Assembly: GCA_002951995.1 (NCBI GenBank)
Contig: CP019797.1
Coordinates: 3,332,501-3,396,500, forward strand
Direction of reading: 5' to 3'
Length of the DNA stretch: 64,000 bases
Source: Stenotrophomonas acidaminiphila
GTDB taxonomy: Bacteria > Pseudomonadota > Gammaproteobacteria > Xanthomonadales > Xanthomonadaceae
Position numbers and translations under genes: made by a program. Below the pieces are notes generated by a model that saw only the letters and a program-made list of their open reading frames with translations, ran no database searches and had not been told where the DNA came from. Positions 33,698 through 43,383 of this stretch are shown piece after piece (positions within the stretch are counted from its first letter, which is position 1; every line of letters starts with the position of its first letter).

Positions 33698-36556
33698 TCA
33701 CTTGGCGGCCGGCACCGGGTTGCCGTCGCTGTCGATCACGGTCACCTCGCCCAGGCCCAACGCACGCACCGGTGCCTCGGTCTGCTTGAGGTCGCCGACC
33801 ACCACCCAGGTCAGCCGCGCCGGGTCCAGCGTCCGCGCCGCTTCGGCCACCTGCGCCGGGGTCATCGCCTCGATCTCGGCCTTGCGCTTGAACACGTAGT
33901 CGTCCGGGCGCTGGTAGCGCACGATGCCGCCGATGGTGTTCATCACCGCCGAGGCGGTCTCGTAGGCGCCCGGCAGGCTCAGCGTCTGGATGTTGCGGAT
34001 GCGGGCGACTTCGTCCGTCGTCGGCGGCCGCTGGCCGCTGGCGAACTGGCTGATCTCGGCCTGCATTTCCTTCATCGCGTCGCCGGTCTTGTCGATCTGC
34101 ACCGGCGCCACCGCCATCCACGGCCGCTGCCCCAGCGCGCCGCTGGCGCTGGAACGGGCACCGTAGGACCAGTGCTTGTCCTCGCGCAGGTTCATGTTCA
34201 GGCGCGAGGTGAAATCGCCGCCCAGCACGCCGTTGGCGATGTCGAAACGGGTCGCCCCGGCGTCCATGGTGGAGGGCACCACCTGGCCGGCGAACAGGTT
34301 GGCCTGCACCGCGCCGGGCTGGTCGATCAGGTACACGCGGGCCTTGTCCGGGCGCGCGACCGCAGCCGGTGCGGCCACCTTGGGCGCCGGGCCCTCGCCC
34401 TTCCAGTCGCCGAGCTGGCGGTCCAGCAGCGGCACGATCTCCTTCAGCGTGGTGTCGCCGACCACGACCAGGGTGGCGTTCTCCGGGCGCACCCAGTCCT
34501 TGTGGAAGGACAGCAGGTCGTCGCGGCCCAGCGCCTGGATCGCCGCCTCGTCGCCGCTGCCGGTGAACGGGATGGCGTACGGATGGCCCTTGCCGTACAG
34601 CAGCGGCGGCAACACCCGCATCGCCACCGCGTTCGGGTTGACCTTCTCCTGCTTGATGCCGGCGATCCAGGTGGCCTTGATGCGGTCGATCTCGCTCTGG
34701 TCGAAGCGCGGCGCGCGCAGCGCGTCGGCATACAGCGCCAGCGACGGCGCCAGGTTCTCCTTCAGTGCCGACAGGTAGACATTGGCGCCGTCGAGCGAGG
34801 CGCCGGCGCCGATGCGCGCACCCAGCGCGTCGGCGGCATCGGCGAAGGCCAGCGAGCCGAGCTTGCCGGCGCCTTCGTCGAGCATGCCCATGGTGAAGTT
34901 GGCGGTGCCCGGCTTGCGGCCCTGGTCGGCGGTGAATCCGCCCGGGAACTCGTAGCTGAACTGCACCACCGGGATGTCATGGCGTTCGGCCAGCACCACC
35001 CGCGTGCCGTTCTTCAGCGTGGCACGCTGCAGCTGCGGGAACTTCAGCTCCGGGAAGGTCGCGGTCTGCGGCACGCCGGCGCTGCGGTCCACCTGCGAGG
35101 GCAGCACGCGGTACTTGGGGTCGACCGCCGGCACGTTGAACGGCGCGGGCTTGCCCGAGGGCAGCTCGGCCAGCGCCACGCGCTCGCCCGGCTCGACCAC
35201 CAGGGTGTGGTCGCCCACCCCCAGCCACTTGGCGCCGACCGCCTTGAGGTCGGCGACGCTGGCGTTCTGGATGTTGGACAGCGAGGCGCGGAAGCAGCCC
35301 GGGTCGCCCTCGTACACGGCGCACTCGGCCAGCGCATCGGCCTTGCCGCCGAAGCCGCCGATGCGCTCGATGCCGCGGATGAAGCCGGCACGGAACGCGG
35401 TCTTGGCGCGCGCCAGCTCCTCGGCGCTGGGGCCGTCGGCCACCAGCCGCTTCAGTTCCTCGTCGATGACCGCCTCGACCTTGGCCGGGTCCACGCCCTG
35501 CTTGACCGTGGCCATGATGATGAAGTTCGAGCCCAGCTGCGACGGGCCGACCATGGTGCCGATGTTGTCCACCAGCTTGTCCTGGTGCAGCAGCCGCTGG
35601 TCCAGGCGCGAGGACTTGGCGCCACCGAGCACCTGCGCGAACAGCTGCAGCTGGTCGATGTCGGTGGTGCCGACCTGGGCCACGTTCCAGGCGCGGTAGA
35701 TGCGTGCCTGCGGCACCTTGTCGGTCATCACCTCGCGGGTGGAGGCGGCGCGCTTGGCCACGTCCACCTTCGGCTGGGCCATGGTCGGGCCGGCCGGGAT
35801 GTCGCCGAAGTAACGGGCGACCTTTTCCTTGGCGGTGGCCACGTCGATGTCGCCGGCCAGCACCAGCACCGCGTTGTTCGGACCGTACCAGGTGCGGAAC
35901 CAGGTCTTGACGTCTTCCAGCGAGGCGGCGTTGAGGTCGTTCATCGAACCGATCACGCCGTGGTGGTACGGATGGCCGGCCGGGTACAGCGCACGGGTCA
36001 GCTTGTCCCACACCTGGCCATAGGGCTGGTTCTCGCCCTGGCGCTTCTCGTTCTGCACCACGCCGCGCTGCTCGTCGAGCGCGGCCTGGTCGATCGCGCC
36101 GAGCAGGTGGCCCATGCGGTCGGACTCCATCCACAGCGCCATGTCCAGGGCGGTGGTGGGCACGTTCTGGAAGTAGTTGGTGCGGTCGGTGTTGGTGGTG
36201 CCGTTCTGGTCGGTGGCGCCGACCTGCTTGAAGGGCTCGAAGAACTCGCCGTGGTGGTTCTCGCTGCCCTGGAACATCAGGTGCTCGAACAGGTGGGCGA
36301 AACCGGTGCGGCCGGACGGCTCGTCCTTGGCGCCGACGTGGTACCAGATGTTGACCGCCACGATCGGCGCCTTGCGGTCGGTGTGCACCACCACGCGCAG
36401 GCCGTTGGGCAGGGTGAACTCCTCGAACGGGATGTCCACGGCCGTGGCCGGGGCGGGTGCCTTGGCGGCGGCCGGCAGGGGCAGGCCGGCGAATCCGCCC
36501 AGGGCAAGGCCGAGCGCGGTGGCGAGAAGCGCGGTCCGGGGTGTTGCTGCGTTCAT
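33698..36556 (-). CDS. Periplasmic M16 (pitrilysin-type) zinc protease, two-domain
   Basis: 952 residues. A signal peptide (residues ~1-33, LLATALGLALGGFAGLPLPAAA) precedes the catalytic M16 domain with inverted zinc motif HLFEH at 88-92 and the distal Glu region RGVVQNEKR. A second, inactive M16-like half from ~residue 520 (RVVLAERHDIPVVQFSYEFP, GTANFTMGMLDEGAGKLGSL) completes the clamshell. Such exported proteases degrade peptides in the periplasm. ATG at 36556 has AAGGA eight bases upstream. Alone on its strand; divergent from the small VRP-repeat protein. Confidence 0.93.
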   Translation of the reverse strand: MNAATPRTALLATALGLALGGFAGLPLPAAAKAPAPATAVDIPFEEFTLPNGLRVVVHTDRKAPIVAVNIWYHVGAKDEPSGRTGFAHLFEHLMFQGSENHHGEFFEPFKQVGATDQNGTTNTDRTNYFQNVPTTALDMALWMESDRMGHLLGAIDQAALDEQRGVVQNEKRQGENQPYGQVWDKLTRALYPAGHPYHHGVIGSMNDLNAASLEDVKTWFRTWYGPNNAVLVLAGDIDVATAKEKVARYFGDIPAGPTMAQPKVDVAKRAASTREVMTDKVPQARIYRAWNVAQVGTTDIDQLQLFAQVLGGAKSSRLDQRLLHQDKLVDNIGTMVGPSQLGSNFIIMATVKQGVDPAKVEAVIDEELKRLVADGPSAEELARAKTAFRAGFIRGIERIGGFGGKADALAECAVYEGDPGCFRASLSNIQNASVADLKAVGAKWLGVGDHTLVVEPGERVALAELPSGKPAPFNVPAVDPKYRVLPSQVDRSAGVPQTATFPELKFPQLQRATLKNGTRVVLAERHDIPVVQFSYEFPGGFTADQGRKPGTANFTMGMLDEGAGKLGSLAFADAADALGARIGAGASLDGANVYLSALKENLAPSLALYADALRAPRFDQSEIDRIKATWIAGIKQEKVNPNAVAMRVLPPLLYGKGHPYAIPFTGSGDEAAIQALGRDDLLSFHKDWVRPENATLVVVGDTTLKEIVPLLDRQLGDWKGEGPAPKVAAPAAVARPDKARVYLIDQPGAVQANLFAGQVVPSTMDAGATRFDIANGVLGGDFTSRLNMNLREDKHWSYGARSSASGALGQRPWMAVAPVQIDKTGDAMKEMQAEISQFASGQRPPTTDEVARIRNIQTLSLPGAYETASAVMNTIGGIVRYQRPDDYVFKRKAEIEAMTPAQVAEAARTLDPARLTWVVVGDLKQTEAPVRALGLGEVTVIDSDGNPVPAAK

Positions 36557-36930
36557 CCCACTTTCCTTGAGCAATGAATATGAACGCCGATCCTAACCGC
36601 CCGGGCCGGCCGGCCGCATACGCCATGGGTCATGGGGGGTGATCGGCACGGGGGCGGTCCTGTCGCGCCGCGTCTCCCATCCGCGCGGCCTGCGTGGGTC
36701 ATGACCGCTGCGGCATTCACGGCCGCGCGGATGTCCGCGGACGCCGGTCACCGGCGCCGCCGTCCGGACAGCGGACACCGCGCATCGACATAAAACACAT
36801 AGTAATCAACAAGATAAATGTGGCACGTATCCTGCTTCATGGTTACCTGCAGCGCAGCCGGATCAACCAAAACATGACTGGGCGCTGAACAAATCAACGG
36901 AAAGCAAAAAATCACTTGCGCCCCGAGATT

Positions 36931-36956
36931 TGGTGTACTACCTTACTACCACACCA
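36931..36956. promoter_or_regulatory. Operator-like palindrome upstream of the VRP-repeat gene
   Basis: Outer arms TGGTGT and ACACCA enclose ACTACC-TT-ACTACC, a direct repeat. It ends 28 bp before the ATG at 36985, inside a 428-bp divergent gap whose last 170 bp are A/T-rich relative to the genome. The arms resemble YtrA-subfamily GntR operators (from memory). No clear -10/-35 pair. Confidence 0.4.
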
Positions 36957-36984
36957 CCGCTCAAACACACCAAACAGGCCCGCC

Positions 36985-37380
36985 ATGAACACCAAATCCA
37001 TCGCCATCGCCTTCGCGCTTGCCGCCGGCTTCGCCACCTCCGCGCATGCCTCCAACATCGTCACCCTGGAAACCGTGCAGGTGCGTCCGTCCGCCGACCA
37101 GCTGGCCCAGGCCGAGCACGAACGTTCCAGCGCCATCCCGACCCTGTCGTCGGTGCAGGTGCGCCCGACCGCCGGCCAGATCGTCGAACTGGCCGCCGAG
37201 CAGGCCGCCGCCCAGCTGGCCGCACACACCCCGGTGGCGATCGGCGCCAGCATCGGCCAGTGGATGGTCTCGTTGCCGGCCATCACCGTCCGCCCGGACG
37301 CCCAGCAGGTCAAGGCGCTGGCTACCGAGCTGGCCAGCGATACCCTGGGCCAGGTCGCCAACGGGATGGTCGCCAAGTGA
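36985..37380 (+). CDS. Small exported protein with three VRP-x-A-x-Q repeats
   Basis: 131 residues with a Sec signal peptide (IAIAFALAAGFATSAHAS). The mature protein contains three copies of a motif: LETVQVRPSADQL, LSSVQVRPTAGQI, LPAITVRPDAQQV, at about 29, 54 and 98, each followed by a helix-prone stretch rich in Ala and Glu. No known family recognised. The gene has its own promoter region with an operator-like palindrome and is followed by a long inverted repeat, so it appears monocistronic. Confidence 0.8.
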   Translation: MNTKSIAIAFALAAGFATSAHASNIVTLETVQVRPSADQLAQAEHERSSAIPTLSSVQVRPTAGQIVELAAEQAAAQLAAHTPVAIGASIGQWMVSLPAITVRPDAQQVKALATELASDTLGQVANGMVAK

Positions 37381-37396
37381 GTCGTCATCGCGATCC

Positions 37397-37475
37397 GGAC
37401 CTGTCCGTGCCACGGCGGTACCCGGCACGCGGCACCGCTTCGCCCGCGGCAGGCTGCAGCGGCGCGGACAGGTCC
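37397..37475. repeat. 11-bp inverted repeat enclosing 57 bp
   Basis: GGACCTGTCCG and its exact complement CGGACAGGTCC lie 57 bp apart, filling most of the gap between the VRP-repeat gene and trmL. The inner part is GC-rich and can fold further. It could be a structured 3' end or RNA element. Confidence 0.4.
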
Positions 37476-37506
37476 TAGCCGGATTGCCACGGCGTAAACT
37501 GCGCCG

Positions 37507-37986
37507 ATGACCGTCGCCCCCGTTTTCCATGTACTGCTGTACCAGCCCGAGATCCCGCCCAATACCGGCAACGTGATCCGGCTCTGCGCCAACACCGGCG
37601 CGCGGCTCCACCTGATCGAACCGCTCGGCTTCGACCTCAGCGACAGGCAGCTCAAGCGGGCCGGCCTGGATTACCACGAATACGCGCGCCTGCAGGTCCA
37701 TCCGGACCTGGACACCGCGCTGGCGCGGATCGCGCCCAGCCGCCTGTTCGCCATGAGTACCCGCGCCAGCGTGCGCTACGACACGGTGCGCTTTGCCGAC
37801 GGCGACGCCTTCCTGTTCGGCCCGGAAACGCGCGGCCTGCCACAGGCACTGCTCGACGCCCTGCCCGCCGGCCATCGCCTGCGCCTGCCGATGCAGCCGG
37901 ACAACCGCAGCCTCAACCTGTCCAACTCGGTCGCCGTGGTGGTGTTCGAGGCCTGGCGCCAGCACGGCTTCGCCGGCGGCCAGTAA
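37507..37986 (+). CDS. trmL: tRNA (cytidine/uridine-2'-O)-methyltransferase TrmL
   Basis: 159-residue SPOUT methyltransferase. Knot motifs are intact: IPPNTGNVIRLCANTGARLH, FLFGPETRGLP and LRLPMQPDNRSLNLSNSVAV. Expected to methylate the 2'-O of position 34 in tRNA-Leu anticodons using SAM. Short length without extra domains fits TrmL and not TrmJ/TrmH. The ATG at 37507 follows the inverted-repeat gap. Confidence 0.95.
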   Translation: MTVAPVFHVLLYQPEIPPNTGNVIRLCANTGARLHLIEPLGFDLSDRQLKRAGLDYHEYARLQVHPDLDTALARIAPSRLFAMSTRASVRYDTVRFADGDAFLFGPETRGLPQALLDALPAGHRLRLPMQPDNRSLNLSNSVAVVVFEAWRQHGFAGGQ

Positions 37987-38074
37987 CCGCAGCGCCCGGC
38001 AACGACGAAAGGCGGCGCCGCTCCGGTATGCTCGCCGGTCCCGCATACCCATGCGCCAATCAATGGAAGGATCA

Positions 38075-38542
38075 ATGCAGCGCATCGCAATTGCCATCGG
38101 GCTGATCGGCCTGGTGGCCCTGGGCCCGCTCCGCGCCTCGGCGAACCCGGTCATCGACACCACCCGGCCCACGGCCGCGCAGATCGAGCGCATCCAGGCC
38201 GAGCTGGCCGGACACAAGATCTACAGCGAACTGAAACCGGCCGACCATGCGCAGGTGGTCAATGCGCTGTCGCGCATCCAGGAAAAGCTGGGCAGCGACG
38301 GCGTCCTGTCCGGCCTGCATCCGGCCGCGCAGGCGGACGTGGTCAACGACCAGGAACTGGTCAACACCCTGCTTGCCAAGGCCAGGGCGGACAGCCGCCT
38401 GGTGTGCCGCCGGGAAATGCCAACCGGCAGCAATCGCCCGCAGACCATCTGCATGACGGTCGCCGAACGCGCCGCCGCGCGCGAGCGCAGCAAGGACGTC
38501 ATGCGCAAGACCGGCATCAGCCGGCCGGAAATAATTCCCTGA
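38075..38542 (+). CDS. Exported hypothetical protein
   Basis: 155 residues with a signal peptide (IAIAIGLIGLVALGPLRASA) and a helical mature domain: TAAQIERIQAELAGHKIYSE, NALSRIQEKLGSDGVLSGLH, DQELVNTLLAKARADSRLVC. A possible disulphide pair is LVCRREMPTGSNRPQTICMT. The C-x-R-x-x-P-T-G-S-x-R-x-x-x-x-C motif recurs in small exported proteins of xanthomonads (from memory), function unknown. GGAAGG precedes the ATG at 38075 by five bases. It converges with the CoA transferase gene. Confidence 0.75.
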   Translation: MQRIAIAIGLIGLVALGPLRASANPVIDTTRPTAAQIERIQAELAGHKIYSELKPADHAQVVNALSRIQEKLGSDGVLSGLHPAAQADVVNDQELVNTLLAKARADSRLVCRREMPTGSNRPQTICMTVAERAAARERSKDVMRKTGISRPEIIP

Positions 38543-38560
38543 CCCCGGGTGGCGGCGGAC

Positions 38561-39790
38561 TCACCCGCCGCCCACCACGCCCGCCGCCCGCAACGCCCGC
38601 AGGCGGACGGCATCGAGCGACAGCACCTCTTCGAGCACCTGCGCGGTGTGCTGCCCCAGCACCGGGGCGGCCTGCCGGTACTGCAGTGGCGTAGCCGAGA
38701 ACCGCACCGGGTTGCGCACCCCCGGCACGCTGCCGCCCGCCGCATGCGGCAGGTCGATGCGCAGTCCGCGCGCGCAGACCTGTGGATCGTCGAAGACCTG
38801 GTCGATGCGGTTGACCGGGCTGGCCGGCACCTGCGCCCGTTCCAGCTCCTGCAGCCATTCGCCGGCGCTGCGCGTGCGCAGCCGCTGCTGCAGCAGCGGC
38901 ACCAGTACGGCGCGATGCGCCACCCGCCCGCTGTTGGTCGCATAGCGGGCATCGGCGGCCAGCTCCGGGGTGCCGATCACCGCGCACAGGCGCGCGAACT
39001 GCGCGTCGTTGCCCACCGCCAGCATGAAATGGCCATCGGCCGCCGGCATCACCTGGTACGGCACGATGTTCGGATGCGCGGTGCCCTGGCGGCCCGGCAC
39101 CTGGCCGCCGACCAGCCAGTTGGACGCCTGGTTGGCCAGCCACGCCACCTGCGTGTCCAGCAGCGCCAGGTCGATCTGCTGGCCCTGGCCGGTGCGTTCG
39201 GCATGGCGCAGCGCCGCCAGGATCGCGGTGGCCGCGTACATGCCGGTCATCAGGTCGGTCGCGGCCACGCCCACCTTCTGCGGGCCACCGCCGGGCGCGT
39301 CGTCGGGTTCACCGGTCACGCTCATCAATCCGCCGATGGCCTGGATGGCGGCGTCGTAGCCGGCGCGCCGCGCGTAAGGCCCGTCCTGGCCGTAACCGGT
39401 GATCGAGCAGTACACCAGCGCCGGGTTGTGCGCGCGCAGGCTGGCGTAGTCCAGCCCGTACTTCGCCAGCCCGCCGACCTTGTAGTTTTCCACCAGTACC
39501 TGGCAGCGCGCGGCCAGCGCGCGGATCAGCGCCTGCCCCTGCGGCTGGGTGAAGTCGATGGCGACCGAACGCTTGCCGCGGTTGGCGCACAGGTAGTACG
39601 CCGACTCGGCGGTGTCGTTGCCCGCGGCGTCCCTGAGGAACGGCGGCCCCCAGCCACGGGTGTCGTCGCCCACGCCCGGGCGCTCGACCTTGATGACATC
39701 GGCGCCGAAATCGGCCAGCACCTGGGTGGCCCACGGCCCGGCCAGGATGCGCGACAGGTCGAGCACGCGCACGCCGTCGAGCAGGTTCAT
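38561..39790 (-). CDS. CaiB/BaiF family CoA transferase, probably glutarate CoA-transferase
   Basis: 409-residue class III CoA transferase. N-terminal LLDGVRVLDLSRILAGPWAT, CoA region ANRGKRSVAIDF, and YGQDGPYARRAGYDAAIQAI are typical; the catalytic Asp is in VAATDLMTGMYAATAI. It follows gcdH on the same strand; family III transferases next to glutaryl-CoA dehydrogenase commonly move CoA from succinyl-CoA to glutarate, supporting lysine/tryptophan breakdown. ATG at 39790 is chosen because GGGGAA precedes it; the ATG at 39805 would sit right against a hairpin. Confidence 0.87.
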   Translation of the reverse strand: MNLLDGVRVLDLSRILAGPWATQVLADFGADVIKVERPGVGDDTRGWGPPFLRDAAGNDTAESAYYLCANRGKRSVAIDFTQPQGQALIRALAARCQVLVENYKVGGLAKYGLDYASLRAHNPALVYCSITGYGQDGPYARRAGYDAAIQAIGGLMSVTGEPDDAPGGGPQKVGVAATDLMTGMYAATAILAALRHAERTGQGQQIDLALLDTQVAWLANQASNWLVGGQVPGRQGTAHPNIVPYQVMPAADGHFMLAVGNDAQFARLCAVIGTPELAADARYATNSGRVAHRAVLVPLLQQRLRTRSAGEWLQELERAQVPASPVNRIDQVFDDPQVCARGLRIDLPHAAGGSVPGVRNPVRFSATPLQYRQAAPVLGQHTAQVLEEVLSLDAVRLRALRAAGVVGGG

Positions 39791-39807
39791 CGCGGTGTTC
39801 CCCATTG

Positions 39808-39834
39808 CGCCCCGGAAGCGCGGCTTCCGGGGCG
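39808..39834. terminator. Hairpin between gcdH and the CoA transferase gene
   Basis: Perfect 12-bp arms CGCCCCGGAAGC / GCTTCCGGGGCG with a GCG loop. It lies in the 67-bp gap between two genes expected to work together, so it may attenuate or set their ratio rather than fully terminate. Confidence 0.5.
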
Positions 39835-39857
39835 TCCAGCGTTCGTCGCGATACCGC

Positions 39858-41029
39858 TCAGAACGCGTTGATGCCGGTCAGTTCGCGGCCGACCACCAGC
39901 TGGTGCACGGTTTCGGTGCCTTCATAGGTGATCACCGACTCCAGGTTCAGCGCATGGCGGATGGCCGCGTGCTCGGTGGTGATGCCGGCGCCGCCCAGCA
40001 GGTCGCGGCACTCGCGGGCGATGTCGATGGCCAGGCGGCAGTTGTTCCACTTGGCCAGCGACACCTGCTGCGGCTGCATTTCCCCGGCATCCTTCAGGCG
40101 GCCCAGCTGCAGCACCAGCAGCTGGCCGGCGGTGATGCGCCGGGCCATGTCGGCCATCTTGATCTGCGCGCTCTGGGTGGCCGCCACCGGACGCCCGAAC
40201 AGGATGCGCTCCTTGGTGTAGGCCAGCACTTCGTCCAGGCAGGCGATGGCCGCGCCGATCGGGCCCCAGGTGATGCCGTAGCGGGCCTGGGTCAGGCAGC
40301 CCAGCGGGCCCTTGAGCCCCTTGACGTTGGGCAGCCGGTTGGCGTCGGGTACGCGCACGTTGTCGAAGAACAGCGCGCCCGTCACCGAGGCGCGCAGGCT
40401 CATCTTGTGCTTGATCTCCTGCGCGGTGAAGCCCGGGGTGCCCTTCTCGATGACGAAGCCCTGCACGCCCTCGTCGGTGTTGGCCCAGACGATGGCGATG
40501 TCGGCCACCGAGCCGTTGGTGATCCACATCTTGGAGCCGTTGATGATCCAGTCACCGCCGTCCTTGACCGCGCGGGTCTTCATGCTGGCCGGGTCCGAGC
40601 CGCCATGCGCCTCGGTCAGGCCGAAGCAGCCGATGACCTTGCCGCGCGCCATGTCCGGCAGCCAGCGCATGCGCTGCTCTTCCGAGCCGTAGGCGTAGAT
40701 CGGGTACATGCACAGCGAGCTCTGCACCGAGACGAAGCTGCGCAGGCCGGAATCGCCGCGCTCCAGCTCCTGGCAGATCAGGCCGTAGCTGACGCCATTG
40801 AGGCCGGCGCCGCCGTACTGCTCCGGCAGCGTGCTGCCCAGCAGGCCCATGTCGGCGATCTCGGGATCAGCTCGTCGGGGAAGCGGCCCTGGTCGAAACA
40901 GTCGCCGATGATCGGCAGCACGCGTTCGTCGGTGAAGCGGGCAACGGAGTCCTGCACGGCGCGCTCTTCCTCGCTCAGCAGCGAACGCACATCGAACAGG
41001 TCGAAGGGGTTGAGGGTCTTCAAAGTCAT
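39858..41029 (-). pseudogene. gcdH: Glutaryl-CoA dehydrogenase, frameshifted as read
   Basis: Acyl-CoA dehydrogenase that oxidises and decarboxylates glutaryl-CoA to crotonyl-CoA. Clear GcdH sequence: LNPFDLFDVRSLLSEEERAV, CFGLTEAHGGSDPASMKTRA, MWITNGSVADIAIVWA, the ARYGITWGPIGAA helix, and the active-site Glu region LESVITYEGTETVHQLVVGR. The frame breaks after FPDELIP; adding one base to the CCC run (+ strand ggg 40863-40865) continues EIADMGLLGSTLPEQYGGAG. Intended length 390 residues. ATG at 41029 is preferred over one 21 bp upstream. The break is likely a base-calling error. Confidence 0.9.
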
Positions 41030-41260
41030 TGCTGTCTCGGAAAGTGCCATCACGGCCGGGAAGGTGGATGAATAAGGTAGTCCATCCGCACGGGGAAAGT
41101 CGCTGCGAGCGCACGTGGACCCGGGGCTGGCCGCCGCCGGCGGCCCGGCAACGGCCTCCATACTGCCCCGCCGGGCGCGGGCCGGCCCAACCAACGGAAC
41201 AGGCACGGCACGCGGCCGACGCGGTATGGTGTCGCCCTTTCCGCCCTCCGAAGCCCGCCG

Positions 41261-42639
41261 ATGCCCGCCAATCCGTCCGTCGCCGCCCCGGCTCCGCCGT
41301 CGCAGAAACTGGAACGCGCGCTCAAACCGCGCCAGCTGATCATGATGGGCCTGGGCAGCGCGATCGGCGCCGGCCTGTTCCTGGGCTCGGGGTGGGCATC
41401 CACGCCGCCGGCCCGGCGGTGCTGCTGTCCTACCTGGTCGCCGGCACGCTGGTGATCATCATGATGCACGCCATGGGCGAAATGGCCGCCGCGCGCCCGG
41501 CCAGCGGCGCGTTCTCGGTGTATGCCGCCGACGCGCTGGGCGCCACCGCCGGCGCCACCATCGGCTGGCTGTGGTGGGTGCAGCTGGTGATCGTGATCGC
41601 GGCCGAGTCGGTCGGCGCCGCCGGCCTGCTGGCCACGCTGTGGCCGCAGCTGTCGGTGCCGCTGACCTCGCTGGCATTCATGGTGGCCTTCACCGTCATC
41701 AACCTGATGGGCGTGCGCAACTACGGCGAGTTCGAATTCTGGTTCGCCATCCTCAAGGTCGCCGCGATCGTCGCCTTCATCGTGATCGGCATCGCGCTGC
41801 TGTGCGGGCTGCTGCCCGGCGTGCCCTCGCCCGGCCTGTCCAACCTGTTCGGGCATGGCGGCTTCGCGCCCAATGGCCTGGCCGGCATCGGCGCGGCACT
41901 GCTGGTGGTGGTGTTCGCCTTCGGCGGCACCGAGATCGTGGCCGTCGCCGCGGCCGAGACCCAGGACCCGGAACGCAGCCTGGCGCGCGCGATCCGCACC
42001 GTGGCCTGGCGCATCCTGGTGTTCTACATCGGCTCGATCGGGGTGATCATCGCGGTGGTGCCGTGGACCAGCGAATCGCTGAAGTCGCCGTTCGCGGCGG
42101 TGCTGCAGGTCGCCAACATCCCCGGCGCGGCCACCGCCATCACCCTGATCGCGGTGATCGCCCTGCTGTCGGCGCTCAACGCCAATCTCTACGGCGCCTC
42201 GCGCATGATCCATTCGCTGGCGGCGCGCGGCGAGGCGCCACGCGGGCTGGCCCGGGTCAGCCGCCGCCAGGTTCCGGTGCTGGCGGTGCTGGCCAGCGTG
42301 CTGTTCGGCTTCGCCGCCACCGTGCTGGAGCTGCTGTATCCGGACCGGGTGCTGCCGGTGCTGCTGAACGTGGTCGGCTCCACCTGCCTGCTGGTGTGGA
42401 CCATCACCCTGGTCTCGCAGCTGGTGCTGCGGCGCCGCGCCGAGCGCCTGGGCACGCCGCTGCCGTTCCGCATGGCCGGCTTCCCCTACCTGACGGTACT
42501 GGCGCTGGCGATCCTGGTGCTGATCTTCGCGCTGCTGCTGTCGGCGCCCGAGACCCGCCTGCAGTTCCTGTCGATGGCCGCCCTGACCGCCGCCATCGCC
42601 GTGTTCAACGCGCTGGCGCGGCGCTTCCGCAGCGGCTGA
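41261..42639 (+). pseudogene. APC-family amino-acid permease, frameshifted as read
   Basis: Amino-acid transporter of the AroP/GABA-permease type: opening RQLIMMGLGSAIGAGLFLGS, then helices including MAAARPASGAFSVYAADALG, VAAAETQDPERSLARAIRTV and LNANLYGASRMIHSLAARGE. The frame is lost at residue ~44; one more G in the gggg run at 41389-41392 gives GVGIHAAGPAVLLSYLVAGT and restores about 12 helices, total 459 residues. It is divergent from gcdH; uptake of lysine-related or other amino acids would fit but is not shown. Probably intact in the real genome. Confidence 0.87.
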
Positions 42640-42733
42640 CGACGCCACCGGGACCGCGCAAACCAGGCCCGTCCAGGCCAGGCTTGTATTGGCGCGCGGG
42701 GGCGGCAGGCTCCGCCCATCCGAGACCCGCGCC

Positions 42734-43321
42734 ATGCCCCCGCCCGATCCCCGTGTCGACGCCTACATCGCCCGCGCCGCCGCCTTCGCGCAGCCGATCC
42801 TGCATGAGATCCGCCAGCGCGTGCACGCGGCCTGCCCCGGGGTGGAAGAAGCCATCAGATGGGGCATGCCGGCCTTCCTGCACCGTGGCCGGCTGCTGTG
42901 CGGAATGGCCGCGTTCAAGGCGCACGCCGCGCTGAACCTGTGGGCGCGGGACGCCGGGGACAGCGGTGCCGGCGGCGGCATGGGCCAGTACGGGCGGCTG
43001 CGCTCGGTGGCCGACCTGCCCGCCAGGCGCGGGTTCGCCGCCCAGCTGCGCCAGGCCATGCAGCGCATCGAGGGCGGCGCGCCCGTCCTCAAGCGCGCGC
43101 CGCGGCCGCCGCTACCCATGCTGCCGGCGTTCGCCCAGGCGCTGGCCGCGGCGCCACAGGCCAGGGCCACGTTCGACGGCTTCGCGCCCGGCGCCCGCCG
43201 CGATTACCTGGAATGGATCGGCCAGGCCAGGCGCGAAACCACCCGCCAGCAGCGCATCGCCCAGGCCATCGAATGGCTGGCCCAGGGCAAGCGCCGCCAC
43301 TGGAAACACGAAAGGCATTGA
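42734..43321 (+). CDS. DUF1801/YdeI-like protein
   Basis: 195 residues. The N-terminal DUF1801 fold (VDAYIARAAAFAQPILHEIR, GVEEAIRWGMPAFLHRGRLL, MAAFKAHAALNLWARDAG) is followed by a YdeI-type helical C-terminus (FDGFAPGARRDYLEWIGQAR, ETTRQQRIAQAIEWLAQGKR). Function is unknown for the family; small iron- or stress-linked proteins of this type are common in proteobacteria. ATG at 42734 is chosen at the start of the recognisable domain. Confidence 0.85.
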   Translation: MPPPDPRVDAYIARAAAFAQPILHEIRQRVHAACPGVEEAIRWGMPAFLHRGRLLCGMAAFKAHAALNLWARDAGDSGAGGGMGQYGRLRSVADLPARRGFAAQLRQAMQRIEGGAPVLKRAPRPPLPMLPAFAQALAAAPQARATFDGFAPGARRDYLEWIGQARRETTRQQRIAQAIEWLAQGKRRHWKHERH

Positions 43322-43383
43322 CGCCGGCCCCGCCAACGATTCCACTTGCCCCGAAAGTACGACACGACTCCCCACGCAACGCC

